From JABMQB01 sp964575025 (GTDB lineage Bacteria; Bacteroidota; Bacteroidia; Bacteroidales; Prolixibacteraceae), in assembly GCA_964575025.1 (NCBI GenBank), contig CAZNPV010000011.1, forward strand, positions 1-64,000: a stretch of DNA of 64,000 nt. The letters run 5' to 3'. Shown piece by piece: positions 9,008-18,345 of this stretch. A program made the translations under genes and the position numbers. The notes under the pieces were generated by a model. That model was not told where the DNA came from. It saw nothing but the letters and a program-made list of their open reading frames with translations, and made no database searches. Numbering within the stretch: the stretch's first letter is position 1; each line of letters opens with the position of its first letter.

Positions 9008-9754
9008 CTATATAATATCAAGTACTTTCAGTAACTCTTCTTTTTTTCGGGTAGCAACCGGAACGCTTTTATCATTAGACATAATAAGCATACTGTCTGA
9101 CTTATCATAGCGCTTAACGTGTTCGATATTTACCAAATACGATTGATGTACCCGTACAAAGCCAAATTCATTTAAAATTTCTTCGTATGTTTTTAAGGTA
9201 CTTGAAATTAGAATGGGTTTTTGATCAATGAAATAAAAAGTGGTATAATTCCCGGAAGATTGACATTGAATAATTTCATGCAATGGCACAACATATATAT
9301 TTTCGATTGTCTTTAATACCAACCTTTTCTGATCTTTCTTTAAAGCCTTTAAATTTTTCAATACTACGGAGAAATCATCTTTGCGATTTTTAATCGATTT
9401 TTTTGCCCGTTTAATTGCACTTAGCAACTCATCCGGATCAATGGGTTTAAGTATATAATCCAACGCATTGAATTTAAACGCCTTAATTGCATAATCGTTA
9501 AAAGCAGTAATAAAAATCAGGGCGAAATCAAATTCATCCAGTCTTTCCAATAAATCAAAACCGCTTCCGTCGGGCATTTTAATATCCAGCAGAACCAGGT
9601 CGGGCTGTTTCGATTGTATGAGTTTAACTCCGGAAGCTACATCAACCGCTTCGCCCACTAACTCCAAATCGTTACAATAAAGCAAAAGCATATTTTTTAT
9701 TGTTTCTCTCGCACGGGATTCATCATCTATGATTACGGTCTTAAATTTCTTCAT
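9008..9754 (-). CDS. LytTR-type response regulator
   Basis: The 248-residue product has an N-terminal receiver domain with acidic pocket Asp10/Asp11, phospho-acceptor Asp57 in LLDIKMPDGSGF and the conserved Lys in LKPID. A C-terminal LytTR DNA-binding domain follows (about 145-248: LKTIENIYVVPLHEIIQCQSSGNYT, then FVRVHQSYLVNIEHV). It lies 72 bp downstream of the large sensor kinase on the same strand, and the two form a LytS/LytR-type two-component pair. The kinase class (His_kinase/HATPase of LytS type) and this regulator class are classical partners. The nearest candidate target is the divergent beta-helix gene at 13988, which is an inference from position only. Confidence 0.9.
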   Translation of the reverse strand: MKKFKTVIIDDESRARETIKNMLLLYCNDLELVGEAVDVASGVKLIQSKQPDLVLLDIKMPDGSGFDLLERLDEFDFALIFITAFNDYAIKAFKFNALDYILKPIDPDELLSAIKRAKKSIKNRKDDFSVVLKNLKALKKDQKRLVLKTIENIYVVPLHEIIQCQSSGNYTTFYFIDQKPILISSTLKTYEEILNEFGFVRVHQSYLVNIEHVKRYDKSDSMLIMSNDKSVPVATRKKEELLKVLDII

Positions 9755-9826
9755 GATCCTCTTTTTTTTATGCTTTGTAGCACAACATGAATGTTGCTGA
9801 TTGCTCCAATTTTAAATCTGTACACA

Positions 9827-12800
9827 TCAAAAATCTGTATTCACCTCAAAAGGTACCCGCAAAAATACCTCTGTCCCGGTCTCTGTTTGTTTGATTTCCT
9901 TCAGATCTGTGATAGCCATCCAATACTGTTTTGTTTTATTGCTAAAATTATGCAACCTCTCTTTAGTAATTAAAGTAGCCAATGACTTATGATTCTTCTG
10001 TTTTTTTGTATGATTTATACCTATTCCATTGTCCGAAATTTTTATCTCTAATGCATTATCTGTTAATTGAAAACAAACAGCAATATTTCCTTTGTAATGT
10101 ATGTCCATGAAACCATGTTCAATGGCATTTTCTATAAAAGGCTGTGTCATCATCGGAGGGAGTTTTATCCTATCGGGATCCAGGTTCATATCACACGTTA
10201 TTTTATAATCAAACCTGCCGTTGAATCGCAAGCGTTGAAGTTCCATATAATGCTCTATTGTTTCCAGTTCCTGCCTTAATAAAACAAACTCCTGCCTAGT
10301 GTTTTGTAAAAAGAGGCGCATCAGTTTTGCAAACTTCGAGAGATACCGGCCTGCCTCTTTCGGCTCATTCCTGAAAATAAAACTTTGAATGGCTGTCAGG
10401 GCATTAAAAATAAAATGAGGGTTCATCTGTGAACGTAATAATTTCTGCTCTGTTATCAAGAATTTTTCCCGCTGTTTGTATTGTTTTATCCTTTGAAGAT
10501 ACAATGCATAAACAATACCAAACCCAAACAGAATTTCCAGCAATATAAACCAGGGCGTTTTCCAGAATGGAGGCATGATACTTACTGATATAACCTGTGG
10601 GCTCTCGTTGGCATTACGATTTGCCTGGGTAGTTAACAAAAATTGATACCTGCCATTTTTAATGTTTGTATAGGAAGCATAATTCTGTTTTGTTGATACC
10701 CATTGGGGGTCAATTCCTTTGAGTTGATAATAATATTCAGTTGGTGATTCGCTAAAACTGAAATTTGAAAAGTATAAGGTAAAGAAATTCTCATCGTAGC
10801 TTAATACTATTTTATTGCTTACCAATAAATCGTTCTCTTTTTCATCGGCAAAGACTTTTAGCCCTGTAATACACGGTTTATTCCTGATTTCATATTTTAG
10901 CAATTCACCGGGCTGAAAGGAAAAGAAACCTCTATCGCTGGGAATAAACATCTGATTTTCAATTCTTTTGATGTCACCATTAAACCGGAAGGGGATCAAT
11001 CCCCATTCCCTTCCAAAACTTCGGATTTGTTTATTCTCAGGATTATAAACAGCCAATGCCTCAGGAGTTACCAACCACAGAAATCCGTTCTTGTCAAATT
11101 CCATTCCTAATACCTCATCCGATGGTAAGCCTTGTGATTTGGTAATGTGAAAAAAGGTGCTGTCGGAATGTCGATATACATTAATACCCGCATTGGAGCT
11201 AATGTAAACTACTCCCTTTTTATCGATTACCATAGCGGTTGCATTTTCACCCCAAAATGCATCCGGATTTGTCATTTCAGGCTTATACCAACTAACTTTG
11301 GAATAGCTTGTATCCATTACATTTACACCCTCGTCACTGGTTCCTACCCATATATTTCCATGAAGGTCTTGCTCGATAAAAGTCGTAAGATGTGAAGAAA
11401 GTTTATGCTTTATATTCATGTAACTAATGATTCCATATTTTTTTTCTTCCGGATTAAAGCGGACCATCCCTTGTAAGGTAGCCATCCACAAAACACCTTT
11501 TCTACTGCTTATTGCTTTAATGGAAGTATTTTGTGAGGGCTCAACTAAGGAAAAGGATCCGTTCGCAACATTAAAAAGCAATAATCCTTCTTCTGTTCCT
11601 AACCAAAACTCTGTATCTGAATGGGTAATTGCACTATTTATATGATTGGAAATTAAACCCTTATTAGAGGAGTTGTTTCTGTTATAAAGGGTATAGGTAC
11701 TTTTGTCATCATAAACAATCAACAATCCATGATCGGTACATATAATTGTGTTTTGGCCTTTCAGTACATGATTGGTTGTCGGCAGAATCTCCAGGACCCC
11801 ATCTTCCAAATGCCAATCAACTTCTTTTTCTGCTTTGGTATCATAAAACAGAACGTTATTTTTTGAAATCAGGAGTACCTGCCTCTCATCAATAGCAAAC
11901 ACCTTTTTAAAAAAATCAGGCTTAGAAACGGGCAATGACGATATTTCATTTTTTTTAGTATTTCCAAGAAAAATCCCTTCAGAAGTGCAAACAACAAAAG
12001 TGTGATTTTCTAACCATGCAAAAGAATATACCTCAGTGAATTGATTCTCAAATAAAGGCTTAAAGCTTTCTTTATCAAAAACAAACAATCCTTTATCGGT
12101 GCACCAATAGGTTGTTTTTTGATTTTCATCCTCAATTATGCTGTTTACATTTTTAAAGGTGATATTTGAGTCGTAATGATGCAGGTCCTGCCATTCATAA
12201 AAAACAGATGCAGTAGTATCCCATACACCCCAGCTTCCCATTTGATTTTTATTTATATCAAAACGATGAGCCACAGTTCCTTGCCAATGTCCCCATATAT
12301 AATCTCCCTGAACAGCTATTTTGTTATGACGGGTATGCCTGTGCCCGGCGGGTAACCATAAATTATAATCCTCAAAAACACCTTTTTCCCGATTAAAAAA
12401 ATGCATCCCTCGTGCACCCCAAATTCCCACATAAAAACGCTTTTGTTGGTCTTCAAAAAAATCGTTGTACCAATCACGTTTCAAACTTTCATAATCATAG
12501 GCATACCGGGTATGTTTTCCATTCTGGTTATATTTCAGAAATCCTTCACCAGACCACATTCCCAGCCAAATATCCCCATTGCTGTCGCGATACATAGTTG
12601 AAATATGCATTCCTTCGGTACCATTCACTGTTTTGAAAGAATTGTTTTTTGTGTTCCATTCTATAACTCCCCCACCATGTGTTCCAATCCATACTTTATG
12701 GTTGCCAACATCCAAAAATGTACGCACATTGTTATTAGGCATTGTTGAAGGAATGCCAGGGATATGCGTATAATGGGTGAACAATGTTTTTGTTTTATAA

Positions 12801-13825
12801 AGAATCGAAATTCCTTTTGAAGTACCAATCCACAGGTTATCGTTCTTATCTTTAAAAAGCACATTAATTTGGTTGTCGACCAATGAGTTGTCAAAATATA
12901 CATTGTGCCTGAAGTTTGTAAAACTCTGTTCGGTTTTATGATACAAATAAAGCCCGCTCCCACTACCAAGCCACAAGCTGCTGCTATCCCTTTCAATAAT
13001 ATCATAGGTGGAAATATTTAAGTTCTTTTGAAAAAGATTGCTTTGGGGATAATATTGATAAAAACCATCGGTAGCACTTATCCAATATAATCCTTCGCTA
13101 TCCTGAAATACACAAGCCAAATCCTTATCACGTTTTTTTTCCTGATTTTTGTTGTCAACCGGTAATTGAATAAATGAATTTTTTTGTTCATCAAATTTTA
13201 AGGGTCCGAATTCACGTCCTCCAAGCCATAATATTCCATTATTGTCTCGGTACAATTCATGATAATCGTAAAAGGTTGAAATTACCGAAGGGTGTTTGAA
13301 ATATTCAATGTTTCCTGTTTTAAAGTCAATACGATTTAAAACACCTTCCACTGTTTCGACCCAAAGCACTTGCTGAAAAGTATCGGCCACTATACGGCGT
13401 ACATAAGGATTGGAAATACCACTAATTTTATTCGATTTTACCGGAAAGCGATTAAATAATTCTGTTGATGGGTCATAAGAACATAAACCTTCTTTTGTTC
13501 CTACCCACATTTTTCCATCGGTGTCGAAATCTATGGTTGTTACATAATTATCTGGCAAGCTAAATGAATCTTCTTCCTGATGATAAAAACACTTGAAATT
13601 GTAACCATCGTATTGGTTTAAGCCATTTTCTGTTGCTATCCATATAAAGCCATGATCATCCTGTTTTATATCAATAATGTGGTTATGACTCAATCCATCA
13701 AGTGAGGTAATATTACGAAATTTTGTAAAATGATCGATTTTATGGCTTATACCATAAGCCTGTCCATGAATTCCCCAAAAAGATAACAGAAAGCAGAATA
13801 AACGTAAAAAATAAAGCCGCCTCAT
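9827..13825 (-). CDS. Beta-propeller sensor histidine kinase (Reg_prop, Y_Y_Y, LytS-type kinase)
   Basis: A 1332-residue membrane sensor. It has a signal peptide, then about 750 residues of repeated two-component-propeller units (recurring DxxGxxWIGT / DNNGILWLG motifs), which form a pair of periplasmic beta-propellers. A Y_Y_Y beta-sandwich follows, then one transmembrane helix near residue 1090 (FWKTPWFILLEILFGFGIVY). The cytoplasmic part starts with a LytS-type kinase box SQMNPHFIFNAL (His at about 1137), then PFIENAIEHG and ISDNGIGI ATP-binding motifs. Unlike the hybrid HTCS regulators of Bacteroides it has no receiver or AraC domain of its own; the regulator is the separate gene at 9008-9754. 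Such sensors usually detect glycan fragments in the periplasm. The ligand cannot be read from sequence. Confidence 0.9.
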   Translation of the reverse strand: MRRLYFLRLFCFLLSFWGIHGQAYGISHKIDHFTKFRNITSLDGLSHNHIIDIKQDDHGFIWIATENGLNQYDGYNFKCFYHQEEDSFSLPDNYVTTIDFDTDGKMWVGTKEGLCSYDPSTELFNRFPVKSNKISGISNPYVRRIVADTFQQVLWVETVEGVLNRIDFKTGNIEYFKHPSVISTFYDYHELYRDNNGILWLGGREFGPLKFDEQKNSFIQLPVDNKNQEKKRDKDLACVFQDSEGLYWISATDGFYQYYPQSNLFQKNLNISTYDIIERDSSSLWLGSGSGLYLYHKTEQSFTNFRHNVYFDNSLVDNQINVLFKDKNDNLWIGTSKGISILYKTKTLFTHYTHIPGIPSTMPNNNVRTFLDVGNHKVWIGTHGGGVIEWNTKNNSFKTVNGTEGMHISTMYRDSNGDIWLGMWSGEGFLKYNQNGKHTRYAYDYESLKRDWYNDFFEDQQKRFYVGIWGARGMHFFNREKGVFEDYNLWLPAGHRHTRHNKIAVQGDYIWGHWQGTVAHRFDINKNQMGSWGVWDTTASVFYEWQDLHHYDSNITFKNVNSIIEDENQKTTYWCTDKGLFVFDKESFKPLFENQFTEVYSFAWLENHTFVVCTSEGIFLGNTKKNEISSLPVSKPDFFKKVFAIDERQVLLISKNNVLFYDTKAEKEVDWHLEDGVLEILPTTNHVLKGQNTIICTDHGLLIVYDDKSTYTLYNRNNSSNKGLISNHINSAITHSDTEFWLGTEEGLLLFNVANGSFSLVEPSQNTSIKAISSRKGVLWMATLQGMVRFNPEEKKYGIISYMNIKHKLSSHLTTFIEQDLHGNIWVGTSDEGVNVMDTSYSKVSWYKPEMTNPDAFWGENATAMVIDKKGVVYISSNAGINVYRHSDSTFFHITKSQGLPSDEVLGMEFDKNGFLWLVTPEALAVYNPENKQIRSFGREWGLIPFRFNGDIKRIENQMFIPSDRGFFSFQPGELLKYEIRNKPCITGLKVFADEKENDLLVSNKIVLSYDENFFTLYFSNFSFSESPTEYYYQLKGIDPQWVSTKQNYASYTNIKNGRYQFLLTTQANRNANESPQVISVSIMPPFWKTPWFILLEILFGFGIVYALYLQRIKQYKQREKFLITEQKLLRSQMNPHFIFNALTAIQSFIFRNEPKEAGRYLSKFAKLMRLFLQNTRQEFVLLRQELETIEHYMELQRLRFNGRFDYKITCDMNLDPDRIKLPPMMTQPFIENAIEHGFMDIHYKGNIAVCFQLTDNALEIKISDNGIGINHTKKQKNHKSLATLITKERLHNFSNKTKQYWMAITDLKEIKQTETGTEVFLRVPFEVNTDF

Positions 13826-13987
13826 TTAACAAAAATAACAATCTGATTTTGATTAACATACTTTCGAATATCATTTATTTATATGCAAATTATAAATGAA
13901 TCCCAGCAAATTATAATTCTCAATTATTCTCCACTATTTAAAACTAATTTTATAAGTAAATGAGGTATTAATTTTAAATTAAAAATC

Positions 13988-16900
13988 ATGAAGGCAAAAT
14001 CAATTATCCTAATCCTGGCAGGATTGTTTAGCTTGTCGCTTGCAATAGCACAAGAGCCTATTGTTGAAATAACCAGAGACACTACCTGGACAAAAGCCGA
14101 TAGTCCAATCACCCTGGAAGGTACCAATGAATATTATTCAGTTTATATCCATAATGATTCAAGTCCGGTCACTCTCACAATCGAAGCCGGGGTTAAAATC
14201 ATTGGCAAAAGATTTGATTTCGGTGGCTGGGGAATGACCGAAAGGACAACCAATATCATTATTGGTAAAAATGCAACGTTGATTGTGAAAGGTAGCAGCT
14301 CCGACCCGGTAATTTTTACCAGCGAAGATGCAACCAAAGAACCACATCAATGGGGAGGTATAATATTTGATGAAGAATGCGATGCCTCATCCAGTTCGAT
14401 AAAACATACAATATTTGAAGCAGGTGGTTGGGATTTCCGTAGTAATGGAGCCATCGATATAGTTAACGGTAGTCCAACTATTTCTAATTGCACCTTCGAT
14501 AAAAACGGAAGTGGGATTTATTGCCGGGAAAATGCCACACCTATCATTCAAAATTGTGAATTTACAAATAATGACAAGGAAGCAATTGTTTGTATCGAAG
14601 GAGGACAAAGTATTTCAAACAATACCTTTAATAATAATGGAAGTGCAATTGACTTGAATACCAATACACCAGCTATCCTTGAAAACAACACATTTGGTTT
14701 TAATGAAATAATCTGGTTCCCCGAAATTATCAATGAAAACAGCACGTTGGGAATACCTGGAACCTATCCTGATGGTTCAAACGCAAGTTACCGGCTTGAC
14801 GACCCTTCGGAATACCAGTTAATTTCGTGCGAAATTACAGGTGCAAAACTAACAGTTGAAAGCGGAGTATCTATAAAGGGAAACAATAGGATTGTTTTCT
14901 GGCCCGCAACCAGAAGATCCACCATTGAAGTTCAGGAAGGGGGTGCTATTATTGCCGAAGGGAGTGCTGACAGAAGGATTGAATTTACCGGGATAACAAA
15001 CGAAGATAACGATATAGAAGGCTGGGGAGGAATCAATTTCATAGAAAATGTAAATGTCGGTAGTTCTTCATTCAAATATTGCCATTTCAATCATGCAAAT
15101 AATCCAATTTTTATAGAAGAAGGATGTTCGGGAACGCTAAAAGTGGATAACTGTCAATTCAGGGAAAATGAATTTATGTCCGAAGTTGAAACCGGAGCAA
15201 CACTTGACTTTTCAAATTCCTATTTCACTCAGGCATACAAAGGAATCAGATCGATAGGTGGCTCGTTAAAATTCTCCAATTGCCAAATTGATTCAGTTCA
15301 ATGGGGGGCAGTTTACTTTGAACATGGTCCGATCCTAACAATGGATAATACAATTATTTCGGAATGTAATTGTGGCGTAGATATTTCTGAAACAGACACT
15401 GAACAGATAAGTCCCAAAGTAACCATTGCTAATTCAACCATTCATAACTGCAGCGACGGAATCTGGATCGGGGAAACACCCCTCGATTTTACCTTTACCA
15501 ATAGTAAAATTAGCAGGAATGGAGACGATGGAATGGAAATCAATTTGCATAAAGATGCAAAAATTACCATCCTCAATTCTATTTTTGATGATTGCGCAAG
15601 TGGACTATATTTCCCTTCAACAGATAACGATGAAAAAAATCCGAAAGTAAGTATAACTAATTCAACAATGCAGAACTGTGAATACAATGGCATTGCAATT
15701 GACAGAACACTGATAGATTTTACTTTCACCAATGGCAAAATTATAAACAACAGAGACGGGCTTAATATAAAATTATTAAAGGATGCCTCGGTTAACCTAT
15801 CAGGAAGTATCATTGAAGGCAATAGTGATAATGGCGTTGAACACTATCAGGATCGTGAAAGTGTTGTAATGGCACGTGGCAATTGGTGGGGCGATGCCAG
15901 TGGTCCGTACGATAATTCTGATAACGAAGATGACCCTACTCAGCTTTATAATCCGGATGGACAAGGCGACGATGTTACAGATTGGGTTGACTATGGCGAT
16001 TGGCTTACCTTTGTCAACAAAGATGAACCTATTATCATGTGTGTTGATGATGTACCTAACGACCAGGGAAGGTTTATCCATTTGTGCTGGTCAGCCTCAT
16101 CCTTAGATGCACCAGGATCAGTTACACCTATAATAAAATATAGTATCTGGCGGAAAGTTTCCGATTCGGATTTATGCAACAAATCGGCTGCAATCAATCA
16201 TCCATATATCGATGTTAATCTAATTGAATCTCAAGCCGAAAGCGGATGGGATTTTATTAGCGATGTGACTGCAGTTCCAGAATTTACCGACTATTATTAT
16301 GTTGCTCCTACCCTTGGTGATTCAACATCAAGCGGTATTTATTATTCTTCATTTATGGTGATTGCACATACTGAAAATGTTGGCTCTTATTTTAAATCGG
16401 CAGAACAAAGCGGTTATTCAATCGACAACATTGCACCCATGGCACCCGAATATGTAAAATCGGCTGTAATGGAAGATTATGAAATTCAACTTTTATGGAA
16501 TGAAAATACGGTTGAAGACTTTTCTCACTTTGCTGTATATAAAGGAATAAACGCAGAATTTATTCCTGATGTAAGCAACCTGGTTTCCAATACTACCGAC
16601 ACAACTTTTAGCGAATACCTTCTTGCCAGTGATATCTATTACTATAAAGTTTCAGCTTTCGATGTAAATGGCAATGAAAGCGACTTTGCAAGCAGTGAAA
16701 GGTTAGCTGTTAGCAATTTTGAATTAACAGAAAATGAATCAGTCCTTTATCAGAATTATCCAAATCCATTTAGTAAAACAACAAATATCCGATACCGACT
16801 GAATAAGAATACAATGGTTAAATTAGTAATTTTAAATCTCGAAGGGAAAATTCTTAACGTGTTAGTTAATGATTATCAAAAAAGTGGAATGTACCATTTT

Positions 16901-16993
16901 ATATGGAATAATAATCAATTACCTTCAGGAGATTACATAATTCAACTAAGTACATCTGATAAAACTATTGTTAAGCAATGCATGGTTAAATAA
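13988..16993 (+). CDS. Large secreted right-handed beta-helix protein with T9SS sorting tail
   Basis: A 1001-residue exported protein: signal peptide (1-21, ending SLAIAQ), then long stretches of short hydrophobic/Asn-rich repeats typical of parallel beta-helices (PbH1-like; e.g. ISNCTFDKNGSGIYC, IIQNCEFTNND, repeated I.NSTI..C). Around 640-655 there is a GNWWGDASGPYD block common in Bacteroidota right-handed helix proteins. A fibronectin-like region follows (about 770-910), then an 85-residue FlgD-like T9SS type A tail with LYQNYPNPFSKTTNIRY and a LPSGDYIIQL strand. It is divergent from the sensor kinase gene with a 162-bp shared upstream region. The fold suggests polysaccharide binding or lyase-like activity, but I see no family-specific catalytic signature. 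Confidence 0.8.
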   Translation: MKAKSIILILAGLFSLSLAIAQEPIVEITRDTTWTKADSPITLEGTNEYYSVYIHNDSSPVTLTIEAGVKIIGKRFDFGGWGMTERTTNIIIGKNATLIVKGSSSDPVIFTSEDATKEPHQWGGIIFDEECDASSSSIKHTIFEAGGWDFRSNGAIDIVNGSPTISNCTFDKNGSGIYCRENATPIIQNCEFTNNDKEAIVCIEGGQSISNNTFNNNGSAIDLNTNTPAILENNTFGFNEIIWFPEIINENSTLGIPGTYPDGSNASYRLDDPSEYQLISCEITGAKLTVESGVSIKGNNRIVFWPATRRSTIEVQEGGAIIAEGSADRRIEFTGITNEDNDIEGWGGINFIENVNVGSSSFKYCHFNHANNPIFIEEGCSGTLKVDNCQFRENEFMSEVETGATLDFSNSYFTQAYKGIRSIGGSLKFSNCQIDSVQWGAVYFEHGPILTMDNTIISECNCGVDISETDTEQISPKVTIANSTIHNCSDGIWIGETPLDFTFTNSKISRNGDDGMEINLHKDAKITILNSIFDDCASGLYFPSTDNDEKNPKVSITNSTMQNCEYNGIAIDRTLIDFTFTNGKIINNRDGLNIKLLKDASVNLSGSIIEGNSDNGVEHYQDRESVVMARGNWWGDASGPYDNSDNEDDPTQLYNPDGQGDDVTDWVDYGDWLTFVNKDEPIIMCVDDVPNDQGRFIHLCWSASSLDAPGSVTPIIKYSIWRKVSDSDLCNKSAAINHPYIDVNLIESQAESGWDFISDVTAVPEFTDYYYVAPTLGDSTSSGIYYSSFMVIAHTENVGSYFKSAEQSGYSIDNIAPMAPEYVKSAVMEDYEIQLLWNENTVEDFSHFAVYKGINAEFIPDVSNLVSNTTDTTFSEYLLASDIYYYKVSAFDVNGNESDFASSERLAVSNFELTENESVLYQNYPNPFSKTTNIRYRLNKNTMVKLVILNLEGKILNVLVNDYQKSGMYHFIWNNNQLPSGDYIIQLSTSDKTIVKQCMVK

Positions 16994-17155
16994 AGATATT
17001 TCGAACCTGCTCCAACCGTTCGTTAGGCATTCTTGCCATTTCAATATTTCCTGGTTTTTCAGCAGTTAAGAATTTACGGTTAGACCCTTTGTATGTTGTT
17101 GAATACCCCTGGAATGGATTCCTGTTGATCTATCCGAACGAAATTGCAGCATGAA
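16994..17155 (-). other. Intergenic stretch with a possible coding remnant
   Basis: On the minus strand this gap can be read as an uninterrupted piece beginning NRNPFQGYSTTYKGSNRKF and ending in MPNERLEQVRNI. It has the composition of real protein but no start codon of its own and no match I can name. It sits between convergent genes. It may be debris of a lost gene, or chance. Confidence 0.25.
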
Positions 17156-18343
17156 TTACCGTTTGAGAATCTTCAGGTATTTATCCTTTATATTTTCACC
17201 TTTCTCAAGACGGTGCAAAAACTCATGAGAATTGATAATTGCCTTGATTAACTGAATCACATTTAGTTCTTCCATAACTTTATAATTGGTTGAATCCTCA
17301 AGATATTGATTTCCGGCCATTGCCATTTTGTAAAGCAAATTATAGTCAACTTCCTTCCCGGTTTCATTGCCCAGCACACTAAATACATTATATAACAGAG
17401 TTGTATTCATGCTCTTTGTTATTGTCGAGAATTCATTTTTGCATTGTGTAAGGTTATATCCTGAACTGTTTAAATTAGCTTGTGAAAGCATAGACTCAAA
17501 TTTAAAAACGGTTCCCGTTTTACACTTGTGAAATTTGAAATGAATCGAGAGGTTATTTATATCGTAAACAATACTCCATTTTGTATCAGCTTGCCTTACA
17601 AGATTCAGTAAATCAAAGGAATATTGAACCGGATTTTCATTATTGTATTGTTTTAAACCATGAGCAGCACTTACAAAACGTTCATTAGAACCGGGCCTGT
17701 TTACCACTTCCAAATTGCCGCCAAACCCTTTGAATTTAGATAAATAACTTAATGATTCTTCGTAATTGTTATTGCTTAATACGGGAACTCCAGTTTCATC
17801 GGCAAAATGGAAATCAAAGCTTTCTCCATTAAATTCTACAATGAGTACATTACCCGTATCATCAACAACCAGGTAATGCAAATATTGAATAACAGGTTTG
17901 TATTGATAAAAGGAAAGCTCTTCAACTACTTCTTCAACCGACTTGCAATTATCAAGTAAGTATTGTGTAAGTTGAAATTCATTGAAATACCTAATGGAAT
18001 CATTTAGACTTAATTTTACAGGGATCGCGTTCAATTCTTCAACAACCAAACCTTGTTCATTAATGCCTCCCAATGGAAATTCTTTACCAAACTGATTAAA
18101 AGTAAGGCTGCGATATTTTGAGGTCCATTTGAATTCATTCGCACTGAAAAATTCTGTTACCAAAATGGATTTGTTTACATTCCTTTCGTTTAGAAATACA
18201 TATCCATTTTCAATACTCCAATCGAGATTTTTGGAAACATAATGGTCTGAACCATTTTTAAGATAAAAGGCTGTGCAGCCTATGGTGGGTTTTATGGAAA
18301 TAAATGAGGTAGTTATTATTATTACTGAAATTAAACGCAACAT
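17156..18343 (-). CDS. Exported Ntn hydrolase (linear amide C-N hydrolase / choloylglycine hydrolase-like)
   Basis: A 395-residue protein with a signal peptide (1 to about 22) directly before Cys23 in IGCTAFYLKNGSDHYVSKNLDW. That is the arrangement of N-terminal-nucleophile amidases of the penicillin V acylase / bile salt hydrolase / acyl-transferase type: removal of the leader exposes the catalytic Cys, and the following strand with NLDW (expected R/D-type residues) forms the site. Later motifs NEQGLVVEELN and LLDNCKSVEEVVEEL also fit the family. Substrates in the family are linear amides such as N-acyl amino acids, bile salts and penicillin V; which one applies here is unknown. It is the third gene of an operon, starting 2 bp after the stop of the upstream repeat protein, and is probably translationally coupled to it. 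Confidence 0.75.
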   Translation of the reverse strand: MLRLISVIIITTSFISIKPTIGCTAFYLKNGSDHYVSKNLDWSIENGYVFLNERNVNKSILVTEFFSANEFKWTSKYRSLTFNQFGKEFPLGGINEQGLVVEELNAIPVKLSLNDSIRYFNEFQLTQYLLDNCKSVEEVVEELSFYQYKPVIQYLHYLVVDDTGNVLIVEFNGESFDFHFADETGVPVLSNNNYEESLSYLSKFKGFGGNLEVVNRPGSNERFVSAAHGLKQYNNENPVQYSFDLLNLVRQADTKWSIVYDINNLSIHFKFHKCKTGTVFKFESMLSQANLNSSGYNLTQCKNEFSTITKSMNTTLLYNVFSVLGNETGKEVDYNLLYKMAMAGNQYLEDSTNYKVMEELNVIQLIKAIINSHEFLHRLEKGENIKDKYLKILKR

Positions 18344-18345
18344 GG

